Shown: positions 37,648 to 47,756, counted from the stretch's first letter. The stretch: 64,000 nucleotides of DNA from Winogradskyella sp. MH6 (GCF_022810765.1 NZ_CP094494.1:124001-188000); one strand, 5' to 3'. Numbers and translations are program-made. The notes: a model not told the origin generated them from the letters alone.

Positions 37648-38972
37648 AGTTTTTTTGTCTTAAATTCTATTAAATAAGGCTTTAAAGGTCTATTGTCTCT
37701 TGTTCTAAAATTATTAGTAATAAATATTTGATACGTTTTGTTAGGCTCTAATTTAACGGGAATTGTCCAAGATTTGTTGTCTTCACCCCATTTTCTACCA
37801 TCTAATGTTCCTTTTGGAAATGCATCGCGTCCTAATTCACCCAAATCTACACTTGTACGATAACCGTCCAGAGCTTCAGAAAAAAATATAGTAATCTCCT
37901 TAAGATTAGGTGATACATTGTCACTCATATTCTCAAATTGTTCAATGCCTGTAACTTTTGGACGGTTGCTTTCAAAATTTTGTTCTAGCTCTTCTAAAGA
38001 CGTTGAGAAATAATTAGATTTTTTGATAAACTCCTCAATTTCTGATTCGTTTTCATAATCCAATTCAATCATAGTTTTGATAGCTACTTTTTTATCTTCT
38101 GCCTGGTTATAATAATTTTCACAAATTTGATAGCCAACATAGTAGCCTAAATCTCGCATGCCAAACTCATTAGTATCATTACTATTTAACCATTTGCCAA
38201 AATTTGCGACGTAAAACATTTCGTTTTCAAAGACTTCTCTAATTCGTTTTGCATTATTCTTTCCGAATTCAATTTGTGGATTAGGTGACAACTGATGTAA
38301 TGTTTTTGCAGACACAAATTCGGCAACGCCTTCGTAAATAACTGAAGATAATAAATTATAAACCCTAGGCTTTTGTTGTGTATGCACAAACTCGTGGATT
38401 TTTAAAAACACTAGGTTTTCATTGGGATTTGTAGAAAAATAGGTTTTCAAATGTGCTAGATTTTCAGGAAATTCGCTTGTTACGGTATTAGCATCTGCCA
38501 TGGCTAATTCAGAACCAATAAGCACCAAGCTATCCATAGTTGTACCTGGTGTACGAAAAGCTCCAATAGAGAAATAGATTTTTGCTGGTTTTAGTTCAGG
38601 GTATATTGATTTGAGTTTTTTAATGCCATCTTGTAATTGCGAGCTGACATTATTTGCTTGTAATGTATTTTCTCTTATTGAATTCCAAAATTCAGGATAA
38701 TTGTTAATAGCATTGATATATTCTTCTGCTGTATAACTTCTAGCCTTAATTATACCTTCTAAACCAGCTGTTCCTTTATCTAAATACAAACTATCTAGGT
38801 ACTTGTACTGCAACACAGAATCTTGGGTTGTGATGATTTGGTCATAAGCATTCCAAAAGTTAGTAATATCTGTTGTGATGACATTACCGTTTTTCTGATT
38901 TGTCTTTTCGGAATTTTTGCAAGCTGATAACATTATTAAACTTACTACTAGAACAATAATTAATTGTCTCAT
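37644..38972 (-). CDS. gluzincin-like lipoprotein with C-terminal Ig-like domain
   Basis: A 442-residue lipoprotein with lipobox LSAC at Cys18. Zinc-binding HEFVH is at 193-197 and Glu214 in YEGVAEF supplies the likely third ligand, a pattern like DUF2268 predicted Zn proteases. Residues about 335-440 form an SbsA-like Ig domain (VSPNLKEITIFFSEALDG, ITNNFRTRDNRPLKPYLIEF). A cell-envelope metallopeptidase is the likely function. It overlaps the erythromycin-esterase-like gene by 4 bases and begins the three-gene unit. Confidence 0.78.
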   Translation of the reverse strand: MRQLIIVLVVSLIMLSACKNSEKTNQKNGNVITTDITNFWNAYDQIITTQDSVLQYKYLDSLYLDKGTAGLEGIIKARSYTAEEYINAINNYPEFWNSIRENTLQANNVSSQLQDGIKKLKSIYPELKPAKIYFSIGAFRTPGTTMDSLVLIGSELAMADANTVTSEFPENLAHLKTYFSTNPNENLVFLKIHEFVHTQQKPRVYNLLSSVIYEGVAEFVSAKTLHQLSPNPQIEFGKNNAKRIREVFENEMFYVANFGKWLNSNDTNEFGMRDLGYYVGYQICENYYNQAEDKKVAIKTMIELDYENESEIEEFIKKSNYFSTSLEELEQNFESNRPKVTGIEQFENMSDNVSPNLKEITIFFSEALDGYRTSVDLGELGRDAFPKGTLDGRKWGEDNKSWTIPVKLEPNKTYQIFITNNFRTRDNRPLKPYLIEFKTKKL

Positions 38973-39034
38973 TAAATTGTCTTTAAATCATTAAACTTTA
39001 TTCAAAATAGTTATTAGGCCTTATTTAGGGATCG

Positions 39035-40678
39035 TTAATTTGTAGTGTAGATCTTATCCATTTCCTTAGAAATTTCCATAGCTTCCTCTATAACTTCTTT
39101 CGGGTAATCATTTATCTCTAGAATTTTAATAGCATTTCTATTTTTTAGTTTACCTTCTTTTAACTTGTAATCAAATCCAACCGTATTTTCATTAACAGTT
39201 TCGCTAAAATGATATAAATCATATTGATTTAAAAGCATATCTGTCAATTCAATATCGTGAGTTGAAACCAATACCTTATTACCGTTTCTTGCTAAAGCTG
39301 ACAGTACAGACTTACCTGCTGCAATACGCTCTACAGTATTCGTTCCCTTAAAAATTTCGTCTAATAAAAATAAGTTGTTTCCATCTTGACTTATGCTCAA
39401 TAGCTCTTTAATGGTCAAAACTTCCTCAAAATAATAGCTCTTATCATTAAGCAAATCATCACTAATTCTAATTGCCGAAAATATTTTAAGCAATGGAAAT
39501 GTCATTGATTTTGCAAAGCAGGTGTTAATCGTTAATCCTGTAATAATATTAAGTCCCAATGCCCTTATAAACGTTGTTTTACCAGACATATTAGAGCCTG
39601 TTAGCAAAACAGATTTTTCAGACAAGTTAACATCATTAGTTTCACAATTAAAAACCAGAGGATGACTCATTTCTTTTGCTACTATTTGGTTTTCTGTATT
39701 GATGTTAGGTAAACAATAAGTATTCAATCCTTCTCTTAACGAAGCTATAGAAATCAACATATCTATATGACCTACAAATTGAAAGACATTATCTATGTGA
39801 TTTCTTTTAGTGTTTAATCTTTTGAGAACACCAAATAACAAAAGTGGTTCTAACAAAAACATAGTTTTAATAATCTCAAACACAAACCATAGAATGATTT
39901 CCATTTCACCTTGTAGTTTGGCTTCTAACTGAAAAAAGCGCATCCTACTTTTAACCTCATTGATAATTGCCATAGACTTTGGCAAATCTGTACTTAGCTT
40001 TTTAAACTGGTCATAAACATATAAATGAGAAGCTACACTATTGAGTTTTAAAAGTTCTGGAATAGAACCCACATACTCCACAATATTCTTTTTATTCCAA
40101 TAATGAAGTATAAAATTAATGCAAAACACAGCCAATAACACCATGAAAAACATGGGATTAAAAAAGGCTAACACCAACGATATCAAACTTGTAAATGACA
40201 ATAATTTTATAATGAAAAACCATTTTGGAGGATGTAGATGTTCTTCTTGAAAAAGTGTACTTATATAATAAGCTTCTTTCCGATTTAATTTATCAAGTTT
40301 TTTTTGAACTGATAATCTAAAATCAGAATCCTCAGTAATTTTTTTAATCAGCGCTTCATTTAAATTTGTTTTATTTTCATTTACTACTATTGTACGAAGT
40401 TGATTATAAAGATATTGCTGACCTACTTTGGAATGCGTGCGATCTAGTAAAATGAATAAGTCCTCAAAGTCTAAATCATTACAGGTTTTATCTGATAAAA
40501 CTTGAAAAGCTTCTGAATGGTCCTTATTCCTGAAATATTTTTGAATGTAATCAAAGTCAAAAGCATCATCCTTTAGCTTTCCGAATGATGCTTTCAATTT
40601 ATTAGTTGTTTCTTTTTTACTATTAAATTTTAGTTTTGAAAACGAAAATTTAATTTGATACAAAATGTCTTTTACCAT
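39035..40678 (-). CDS. membrane-linked MutS-like ATPase
   Basis: A 547-residue protein related to the C-terminal half of MutS. Walker A is GSNMSGKTT at 361-369; the ABC-type ATPase follows with DEIFKGTNTVERIAAGKSVL (Walker B and dimer contact) and the His switch STHDIE. Residues about 80-145 match the MutS lever/core helices (LLDRTHSKVGQQYLYNQLRT). Unlike MutS it lacks the mismatch-binding N-terminal domain and has hydrophobic helices at about 152-194 and 260-285, so it is probably in the inner membrane. Its job is unknown; canonical mismatch repair is unlikely. Confidence 0.85.
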   Translation of the reverse strand: MVKDILYQIKFSFSKLKFNSKKETTNKLKASFGKLKDDAFDFDYIQKYFRNKDHSEAFQVLSDKTCNDLDFEDLFILLDRTHSKVGQQYLYNQLRTIVVNENKTNLNEALIKKITEDSDFRLSVQKKLDKLNRKEAYYISTLFQEEHLHPPKWFFIIKLLSFTSLISLVLAFFNPMFFMVLLAVFCINFILHYWNKKNIVEYVGSIPELLKLNSVASHLYVYDQFKKLSTDLPKSMAIINEVKSRMRFFQLEAKLQGEMEIILWFVFEIIKTMFLLEPLLLFGVLKRLNTKRNHIDNVFQFVGHIDMLISIASLREGLNTYCLPNINTENQIVAKEMSHPLVFNCETNDVNLSEKSVLLTGSNMSGKTTFIRALGLNIITGLTINTCFAKSMTFPLLKIFSAIRISDDLLNDKSYYFEEVLTIKELLSISQDGNNLFLLDEIFKGTNTVERIAAGKSVLSALARNGNKVLVSTHDIELTDMLLNQYDLYHFSETVNENTVGFDYKLKEGKLKNRNAIKILEINDYPKEVIEEAMEISKEMDKIYTTN

Positions 40679-40815
40679 AAAATATAAGTGCAGTCTATCT
40701 ATTAAATGTTACAAGACACTTTCTTAATTTAGAATTGAATTTCAGCATTTTACTAATTTAAGATAGATTTTTTATTCTAAACCCTTTTATTTTTAAGTAA
40801 TAACAAAAATTAAAA
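40679..40815. other. AT-rich spacer
   Basis: No promoter with both boxes or ORF was found here. The spacer lies between the MutS-like gene and the LRR-gene terminator and presumably holds the MutS-like gene's promoter. Confidence 0.4.
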
Positions 40816-40858
40816 AAGCTAGAATCGAATAAAATACTATTAGAAACAATTCTAGCTT
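40816..40858 (-). terminator. intrinsic terminator of the LRR gene
   Basis: AAGCTAGAAT (40816-40825) pairs with ATTCTAGCTT (40849-40858) around a 23-base loop. On the minus strand a run of T follows the stem. It lies 21 bases after the stop at 40880. Confidence 0.75.
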
Positions 40859-40879
40859 ATGTTTTAATATAAATTTCAA

Positions 40880-42469
40880 TTATTTGAGAATAAATTTTTT
40901 AACCACGGTTCCTCTATCAAAATTGATTCTTAGAATATAAATACCACTTGCAAAACTGCTTGTAGATATAGTACTTTCTTTTCCCCTCATTATTTCTATT
41001 CCTGAAATTGAATACATTGTATAATCTTGAAGTTGCAAACTTTGGTTTGAAATAATTTTTAAAGCATCAGTAGCGGTAACAACTTTAACAGTATTTGCCA
41101 AATCAAATTCATCTATGCTCAAAGCGTCTTCGGTTACTGGATTAAAACCTGTCCATAAAGCACCAGGATCGGTAACATACGCTCCCATTGTGCCTGCTGG
41201 AATGTGTAAGTGAATAGTACTACGAGCCTGATTAAAAGTATCTGAGTTGGGCGCACTACTTGTAGAAATTGTTGGAGGTACCATGCCTTGACAATAAATA
41301 TTTGTAATAGCATCAGTCCCTCCAAAACCACCAAATGCAACAACACCAATATTGGTAACACTCGCAGGTATAGTTATGTCATTTAGAGGACAAAAACGAA
41401 AAGAAAAGTCTCCAATAGTAGTAAGATTATTTCCTAACACAAGATTCGTCAAGTTTTGGCTATTAGCAAAGGCACCATCGTCAATGTTAATAACACTATC
41501 GGGAATTGTAAGCGTTGTTATATTATTGATAGAGAATGCACCTACTCCGATATAAGTAATTGTATTTGGTAAAGTTACACTCGTTAAATTATTGGGATCA
41601 TTTATATTATTGGAAGCAAAAGCATAATTTCCTATTTCTGTAACGGTATAGGTTTCACAACCTCTAGTAACCGTAGCAGGTATATTAACCACAGTACCTC
41701 CTGTAGTATTATAATCGGTAGTTTTTACAGTATTATTTGTTGAAGAAGTTATTGCATATGTAATATGGTTTACAGTAAAATTTCCTGTTACTCCTTCCGC
41801 TACACTATTAAAACCTGTCCATGTTGCAGCTGCATAATCATTTGCTGTTCCTGTTGGTATGGTTAAGTCTATATTACTACGAGTGTTAAAAGAATCGCCT
41901 GTACCTGTAATTATTGTTGGTGGCACTGTAGCTTCTACTGTTATACAGGTTAGCTGATTATTACTTTCAAATGCTCTCCAACCAATCGCTGTAATATTAT
42001 CTGGAATGGTAAGACTTGTAAATTGATTATTTTGAAAAGATTGTTCGGGAATACTTGTTAAACCACTTCCAAAGTCTATATTAGTTAACTGATTACTTAA
42101 AAATGAATAGTTCCCAATATTTAAGACATTATCGGGAATCACAACATTGACTAATTGATTTTGTCTAAAAGCTGATTGACCACAGCTAATAATATTATTC
42201 CCAATGGTAATACTAGTTAACTGCTTATCAAAAAAACATGCCGAACCTACACTTGTTACATCAAATACAATGGTATTATAAGTGACAGTATCAGGAACAG
42301 TAACTACTGTACCTCCATTTGTATCATAATCTACAGTTTCAACATTGTTAGGTGAAAGAGAGGTAATTTCATAGGTTATAAAATTGTCTATAAACTGGTC
42401 TCCAATAGATTGTGAATACACTAATATAGATATACTCAGAGCGATTAAAAAAAGTACTTGTTTTTTCAT
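40880..42469 (-). CDS. secreted BspA-type leucine-rich-repeat protein with T9SS tail
   Basis: A 529-residue protein with signal peptide (LFLIALSISILVYSQ). It carries two blocks of LRR_5/BspA repeats (LTSITIGNNIISCGQSAF, LTNIDFGSGLTSIPEQSF, LTSVTLPNTITYIGVGAF, LTNLVLGNNLTTIGDFSF) with the typical Ile-Gly-Xaa-Xaa-Ala-Phe turn. Residues about 440-529 include the sorting tail (SLQLQDYTMYSISGIEIMRG, FASGIYILRI, VVKKFILK), so it should be secreted by T9SS. BspA-like proteins bind host or polymer surfaces. It has its own terminator. Confidence 0.9.
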   Translation of the reverse strand: MKKQVLFLIALSISILVYSQSIGDQFIDNFITYEITSLSPNNVETVDYDTNGGTVVTVPDTVTYNTIVFDVTSVGSACFFDKQLTSITIGNNIISCGQSAFRQNQLVNVVIPDNVLNIGNYSFLSNQLTNIDFGSGLTSIPEQSFQNNQFTSLTIPDNITAIGWRAFESNNQLTCITVEATVPPTIITGTGDSFNTRSNIDLTIPTGTANDYAAATWTGFNSVAEGVTGNFTVNHITYAITSSTNNTVKTTDYNTTGGTVVNIPATVTRGCETYTVTEIGNYAFASNNINDPNNLTSVTLPNTITYIGVGAFSINNITTLTIPDSVINIDDGAFANSQNLTNLVLGNNLTTIGDFSFRFCPLNDITIPASVTNIGVVAFGGFGGTDAITNIYCQGMVPPTISTSSAPNSDTFNQARSTIHLHIPAGTMGAYVTDPGALWTGFNPVTEDALSIDEFDLANTVKVVTATDALKIISNQSLQLQDYTMYSISGIEIMRGKESTISTSSFASGIYILRINFDRGTVVKKFILK

Positions 42470-42511
42470 AATAAAATTGGTTTAAGGTTATGGTAAATTT
42501 GATTTATAGTT

Positions 42512-43093
42512 TTAGAAGTCCATCTTGGTTAAGTCCCCTTCAAGTGTATAGTAGAAACTAAAAGTTGTCCCACCTCTTTCTGGCTGAAGATTAATCATAT
42601 ACTGTGCTTTTGAGATATCTCCGTTATCAGGAAAGTTTAAACCAGCAATACTTAGAATCGGGTTTTTAATATCTTTTTCATCCTTTAGCTTTTGTATAGA
42701 TTGCTCTACCAACGCGCCTAATTTTGACAAACTTATGGTATCACCTAGCTGAAACATATAGTCCGATGCTTTTGTACCTACTGGTACTTCAATGATAATG
42801 TCTGAGTTTTGTTGCCAGTTCCCTTGAGTTAAATTCCATTGGCCCATTTTTAATGACTCTGGGATTTCTGTAACAGTAACACCTACAATGTTACCAATGG
42901 ATTTGTTGTAGGTAACTGTGAGATCTGTATAATAAGCATCTTTACCAAATTGGTCTTTTAGTGCGTTTTCAATATTCTGGAAACCATCTGCCGTTGCTGG
43001 TTGGTTTTCGATAGAATTGCTACAAGAGGCTACATGTAACAATAAAACCAAGAGTAGGTTTAAGCGCTTTAATTTTGGGGTAAAATTTTTCAT
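42512..43093 (-). CDS. hypothetical lipoprotein
   Basis: A 193-residue lipoprotein with lipobox LHVASC around Cys24. The mature protein has no recognised domain; conserved-looking stretches are FGKDAYYTDLTVTYNKSIGN, LTQGNWQQNSDIIIEV and QLGDTISLSKLGALVEQ, then YMINLQPERGGTTFSFYY. It lies 42 bases upstream of the LRR gene on the same strand and may share its transcript. Confidence 0.72.
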   Translation of the reverse strand: MKNFTPKLKRLNLLLVLLLHVASCSNSIENQPATADGFQNIENALKDQFGKDAYYTDLTVTYNKSIGNIVGVTVTEIPESLKMGQWNLTQGNWQQNSDIIIEVPVGTKASDYMFQLGDTISLSKLGALVEQSIQKLKDEKDIKNPILSIAGLNFPDNGDISKAQYMINLQPERGGTTFSFYYTLEGDLTKMDF

Positions 43094-43241
43094 TCTATTT
43101 TAGGTTTAATAGAATAAATGTATGCCCCAATTATGAAGAAAGAAATACCGAAACTATTTCTAATACTTATTAATCAATAAGCGTTATGCTTTAGAGAATA
43201 TTCGTAAAGCAAAGAAGCAATTTAAATTATAGATGAATCTT

Positions 43242-43979
43242 TTAATCAGATATTCTATTTAAAAAAGCTGTTACAAACTGTTCTTTTTTGCGGGAAGAGA
43301 CAGGAATCTTTTTTCCGTTCTTTAAATGAATAACACCTGACTTATCATATTTATCTATGAATTTTAAATTGACCATAAAGGATTGATGTGGTCTGGTAAA
43401 ATTGGCCTTAGTAAGCCGTTCTTCAAATTCTTTCAACGTTTTTGAAACCAAGTGCTTTTTACCATCATTGCAATAAAACGTGGTATAACCTTTATCAGAT
43501 TCGCAATACGTAAGTTCATTTAAGTCAACAACCTGAAAACTATCTTGTAGCGAAAGTATTAATTTATCTTCTTGATTATTCCATACCTGTTTGGCAACAT
43601 TGATTTGCTCTTTTTGTTCTGTTACCGATAGTTGTTTTACCTTATCTAAGGCTATCTTTAATTCTTCAACATCAACGGGCTTAAGCAGATAATCTATAGC
43701 TCCCATCTTCAGAGCTTTTAAAGCAAATTCTTCATAAGCCGTAATAAAAATTACTTTGAAATTAAGGTGCTTTGTTTGTTCTAAAAAATCGAAAGCATTA
43801 CCATCGGTTAAATTAATATCTAAAAAAACAAGCTCTGGTTTACAAGCCTTAGCTACAATAACAGCCTCTTTAACAGATTCGCATTCGCCTACTACTTTTA
43901 CATCTGTATCAATAAGTTCTAAAAGGTTGAGCAGACCTTTTCTTATATAGGTTTTATCTTCTACTATAATTGCTTGCAT
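43242..43979 (-). CDS. LytTR-family response regulator
   Basis: A 245-residue regulator. The receiver domain has phospho-acceptor Asp54 in LVFLDINLTDG, acidic pair Glu7/Asp8 and Lys102 in YLLKPVD. The C-terminal LytTR DNA-binding domain follows from about 145 (LNELTYCESDKGYTTFYC, FTRPHQSFMVNLKFI, IPVSSRKKEQF). LytTR regulators bind direct-repeat sites. Its ATG overlaps the kinase stop as TAATG, so the pair is translationally coupled. No target is identified; nearby LRR and lipoprotein genes on the same strand are candidates. Confidence 0.93.
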   Translation of the reverse strand: MQAIIVEDKTYIRKGLLNLLELIDTDVKVVGECESVKEAVIVAKACKPELVFLDINLTDGNAFDFLEQTKHLNFKVIFITAYEEFALKALKMGAIDYLLKPVDVEELKIALDKVKQLSVTEQKEQINVAKQVWNNQEDKLILSLQDSFQVVDLNELTYCESDKGYTTFYCNDGKKHLVSKTLKEFEERLTKANFTRPHQSFMVNLKFIDKYDKSGVIHLKNGKKIPVSSRKKEQFVTAFLNRISD

Positions 43980-46165
43980 TAGGCTACATCTTTTTTATAA
44001 GGAATGACTAAAGTAACTATAGTACCTTGTTCATTATACTGTTTTCTATCTTCAATATGTACAGATCCCTCAATATTAAAATCTTTAGATAGCATCTTTA
44101 GTCGCTCTGAAGTTATAGTGGTTGCTAAGGATTTTTTATCTTTTCGTTTATGTCCGTTTTGGGCATCAATTCCAATTCCGTTATCCTTTATTGTAAATAT
44201 TAATTCCTCACTAATATATTTTAACTGAATATCTATTTTTCTATTGTCTTTTCGATCTTCAAAAGCATGCTCAATAGCATTTTCGATGAAGGGCTGAATG
44301 AGCATTGGCGGAATCTTAAACAAAGTTTCATCAATATTCTTATCTACCAAAATTGTATAGTCATATGATTGACTGGCTTCTAAATTTTGAAGTTCTAAGT
44401 AGTTATTTACAGCTTCCATTTCTTGGTTAAGTGGTACTAGTTTATCTCTTGAATTTTCTAGTGTGATACGCAAAAGTTTTGAAAACTTAGACAAGTAAAA
44501 TATAGATTTTTTCTCTTCCTTATTTAATATCATGCCTTGCAATACAGAAAGCGAATTAAAGATAAAATGCGGTGTCATTTGCGAACGTAACAATTTTTGT
44601 TCTATAGCAATATTTTGAGTTTTGGCTTTTTGGTGCCTTAACTTTAAAGAGAAAATGATTCCACCCAAAACAATTATACTAACTAAAAATGTAATAACTC
44701 CCAAAAACAAATTGCGTTGCGATTTTTCTAGATCTTGAGACGTTGCTTTTATTGTCTTAGTGAGCTTTAACTCATTAATACTTAGAGAATCTATTTGTTG
44801 TTTATACTTATACTCGTACTCTAATTGAGTGATTTTTTCAATATTTTCTTCATTAAAAACACTATCATTCAGTGTTTTATACATTTCATAACTCTCAAGT
44901 GCTTTTTTAAAATTACCATCCTTCTTATAAATTTCAGAAAGTATTTGGTATGCATTTTTTTTATGTACTAAATGCTGATGCTTGTTAGCAAGTTTAATTG
45001 CTTTATTTACGTTACTTAAAGCAAGTTCTTTCTTATTTGTTAATAAATAGACGTTTGCCAATCCTAAATACGAATGAATTAGCTCGTGCATTTTTTGATT
45101 AACAGTCGTTATATCATTAGCCGCCTTGTAAGAATTTAAAGCTTTTGGATAGTCTTCATTAGCTAAATAAATATGACCTAGATTAATTAGGCAAACAGCT
45201 GTTTGATCTTTATCACCAACTTCTCTACTAAGTGCTAGAGATTCTTTAATAAGTTTAGTTGCGTTAATATAGTCTTGCTTTTGTATGTAAAGTCCTCCCA
45301 TACTACTTTTTATGGCCATTACATTTCTTAGACTTTGTTTAGCTTCCTCCATAACTAAAGCCTTTTTATAAAAACCTAAAGCCTTGTCATAATTTTGTTG
45401 CTGTTTATATAGGTTGCCAATATTATGTAGAGCCATAAAAATACTTGAAGAGTCTTTAGTAATTTCCGCAGTTTCTAAGGACTTATTATAATATAACATA
45501 GCCTGTGGATAATTACCTTGTTCTACATAAGCACTCGCCATGGCATTCCAACAATGTAGTTTACCATATTGGTTATTTTTTTCATTATAAATAGAAAGTG
45601 CCTTTTCATAATTGATAAATGCTTCTTCATAGTTTCCTAAATCTGAGTATATGCTTGCTATATTATGAAGATAATGGGGAATGTTCTCTTCTAATCCTAG
45701 TTCTTTATCTATAGCCATTGCTTTTTTAAAATTCGCAATAGCTTTTTGCAAATCACCTTGGTAATGAAAAAGTACGCCTAAAGCATTATTACAACCTGCT
45801 AATCCTTTCAGATAATCTATAGATATAAATAGGTCTATTGCTGCTTGAAAGTTGTCAATAGCAACTTCGTAATTCCCAAGGTCCAAATATGTAATTCCTT
45901 TCATATAATGGCTTTGGCCTTTACCTTTGATTGAATTTATTTCATCCGCCAATCTAGCAGCTTTGTCTGCATAATCTAAAGCCTCATTAGGATTATTTGA
46001 ATAGTTATAAAAGGCCAAATCGTTGAGAATCTGTAATCGAATAGTATCCCTTTTTTGATAGCTTTTTAACTCATTCTTTAAGCTATCTATTACAGTATTT
46101 TGAGATAAACCAATACATGGCAACAACAAAAAGAAGGTTAAAATAACAACGAATTTCCTTTTCAT
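43979..46165 (-). CDS. TPR-containing LytS/YehU-type sensor histidine kinase
   Basis: A 728-residue protein with signal peptide or N-terminal anchor, about nine TPR repeats from 45 to 440 (DLGNYEEAFINYEKALSIY, EQGNYPQAMLYYNKSLE, QQQNYDKALGFYKKAL), a membrane helix at about 486-507 and a His_kinase domain. The phospho-accepting His533 sits in QMTPHFIFNSLS. The ATPase has the IQPFIENAIEHAF N-box and NGIGID G-box. The TPR block is periplasmic and probably senses a peptide or protein. It is paired with the LytTR regulator just downstream. Confidence 0.93.
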   Translation of the reverse strand: MKRKFVVILTFFLLLPCIGLSQNTVIDSLKNELKSYQKRDTIRLQILNDLAFYNYSNNPNEALDYADKAARLADEINSIKGKGQSHYMKGITYLDLGNYEVAIDNFQAAIDLFISIDYLKGLAGCNNALGVLFHYQGDLQKAIANFKKAMAIDKELGLEENIPHYLHNIASIYSDLGNYEEAFINYEKALSIYNEKNNQYGKLHCWNAMASAYVEQGNYPQAMLYYNKSLETAEITKDSSSIFMALHNIGNLYKQQQNYDKALGFYKKALVMEEAKQSLRNVMAIKSSMGGLYIQKQDYINATKLIKESLALSREVGDKDQTAVCLINLGHIYLANEDYPKALNSYKAANDITTVNQKMHELIHSYLGLANVYLLTNKKELALSNVNKAIKLANKHQHLVHKKNAYQILSEIYKKDGNFKKALESYEMYKTLNDSVFNEENIEKITQLEYEYKYKQQIDSLSINELKLTKTIKATSQDLEKSQRNLFLGVITFLVSIIVLGGIIFSLKLRHQKAKTQNIAIEQKLLRSQMTPHFIFNSLSVLQGMILNKEEKKSIFYLSKFSKLLRITLENSRDKLVPLNQEMEAVNNYLELQNLEASQSYDYTILVDKNIDETLFKIPPMLIQPFIENAIEHAFEDRKDNRKIDIQLKYISEELIFTIKDNGIGIDAQNGHKRKDKKSLATTITSERLKMLSKDFNIEGSVHIEDRKQYNEQGTIVTLVIPYKKDVA

Positions 46166-46367
46166 AAAGGTGGTAGCTTGTAGTTTTATGCTAATTTATT
46201 ATTTAATAGTACGCATAAATAATCAAATTAATGGTATTACATAAAACTTAGCTGTAAGAATAAATTTTCGATATACTTTAAGCTATATTCGTGAAGTATC
46301 AATCCATATTCGTTTATAAAATATAGAAGTGATTTATCGTTTTATAAAATTGAAATGGAAAGCCAAT

Positions 46368-47672
46368 TTAGCTAATTACCTCACCATAAAGATCAAAATC
46401 TTCTGCTTCTGTGACTTTTATTGTGGTGAATTCTCCTGTTTTTAAATACACTTTTGAAGCATCAATCAACACTTCATTATCAACATCTGGCGAATCAAAT
46501 TCTGTACGACCAACAAAGTAATTACCTTCTTTTCTGTCAATAACGACTTTAAAATCCTGTCCTATTTTAGCTTGGTTAAGTTCCCATGAAATTTGGGATT
46601 GAATTTCCATAATCTCATTAGCACGTTGCATTTTTACTTCTTCTGGCACATCATCTTCAAGATTGTAGGCATGTGTGTTTTCTTCATGAGAATAGGTAAA
46701 ACAGCCCAAACGCTCAAAACGCATATCTTTTACCCATTGTTTCAAGGTTTGAAAATCTTCTTCTGTTTCACCTGGATAACCCACAATTAAGGTAGTCCTA
46801 ATAGTCATTTCAGGAACTTTAGCTCTAAAGTCTTCCAAAAGTTTTGTGGTTTTTGCCTGTGTAGTACCACGACGCATACTTTTTAAAATAGTATCGGAAA
46901 TATGTTGCAAAGGAATGTCTAAATAATTACAAATCTTAGGCTCACGTTTCATAATATCTAACACATCCATAGGGAATCCCGTTGGGAACGCATAATGCAA
47001 ACGAATCCATTCTATACCTTCAACTTTTACTAGGTTTTCAAGTAATTCAGCAAGGTTTCGCTTTTTATATAAATCAAGACCATAATAGGTTAAGTCTTGA
47101 GCTATAAGAATCAACTCCTTAACACCAGAAGCAGCTAGTTTTTCAGCTTCAATCACCAGATCTTCAATTGGTGTACTTTTATGTTTTCCTCGCATTAAAG
47201 GAATGGCACAAAAACTACAAGGTCTGTCACATCCTTCCGCAATTTTTAAATAGGCATAGTTTTTTGGTGTCGTCGTTATACGCTCGCCTATCAATTCATG
47301 TTTATAATCTGCGCCTAAAGCTTTAAGCAAACCTGGTAATTCTGTAGTACCAAAATACTGATCTACGTTTGGAATTTCCTTTTGCAAATCTGGCTTGTAG
47401 CGCTCACTCAAACAACCTGTTACAAACACTTTATCAACTTCACCAGCCTCTTTTTTTTGCATGAATTCCAGAATCGTATTCACACTTTCTTCCTTGGCAT
47501 TATTTATAAAACCACAAGTATTTATAACAACAACATTTCCTTCTTGCTCATGTACAACGTCCTTACCACTGGCTTTTAGTTGTCCCATTAACACTTCACT
47601 ATCGTACACATTTTTGCTACAACCAAGCGTTACAACATTAATTCTATTCTTCTTCAGTGTTTTAGTTCTCAT
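46368..47672 (-). CDS. rimO: ribosomal protein S12 methylthiotransferase RimO
   Basis: A 434-residue radical SAM enzyme. The MTTase domain has Cys18, Cys53 and Cys87 for the auxiliary cluster; the radical SAM motif CDRPCSFC supplies Cys148, Cys152 and Cys155; a TRAM domain is at the C-terminus (QDFKVVIDRKEGNYFVGRTEFDSPDV). It adds a methylthio group to Asp88 of ribosomal protein S12. RimO is separated from MiaB by the C-terminal sequence and EGCDRPCSF context. Single-gene unit with a -7 element 23 bases upstream. Confidence 0.96.
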   Translation of the reverse strand: MRTKTLKKNRINVVTLGCSKNVYDSEVLMGQLKASGKDVVHEQEGNVVVINTCGFINNAKEESVNTILEFMQKKEAGEVDKVFVTGCLSERYKPDLQKEIPNVDQYFGTTELPGLLKALGADYKHELIGERITTTPKNYAYLKIAEGCDRPCSFCAIPLMRGKHKSTPIEDLVIEAEKLAASGVKELILIAQDLTYYGLDLYKKRNLAELLENLVKVEGIEWIRLHYAFPTGFPMDVLDIMKREPKICNYLDIPLQHISDTILKSMRRGTTQAKTTKLLEDFRAKVPEMTIRTTLIVGYPGETEEDFQTLKQWVKDMRFERLGCFTYSHEENTHAYNLEDDVPEEVKMQRANEIMEIQSQISWELNQAKIGQDFKVVIDRKEGNYFVGRTEFDSPDVDNEVLIDASKVYLKTGEFTTIKVTEAEDFDLYGEVIS

Positions 47673-47695
47673 CTGTTTACGTAAAAATCAGTTTG

Positions 47696-47703
47696 CAAAG
47701 ATA
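47696..47703 (-). promoter_or_regulatory. candidate -7 element (TATCTTTG) for rimO
   Basis: TATCTTTG on the minus strand fits TAnnTTTG and is followed by C as in strong Bacteroidota promoters. It ends 23 bases before the rimO ATG. A -33 TTG is not obvious. Confidence 0.55.
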
Positions 47704-47756
47704 CAACGGAATTTAAACCTTTTGTATATTTATGTGTCTTATATAAAAACTTAACC

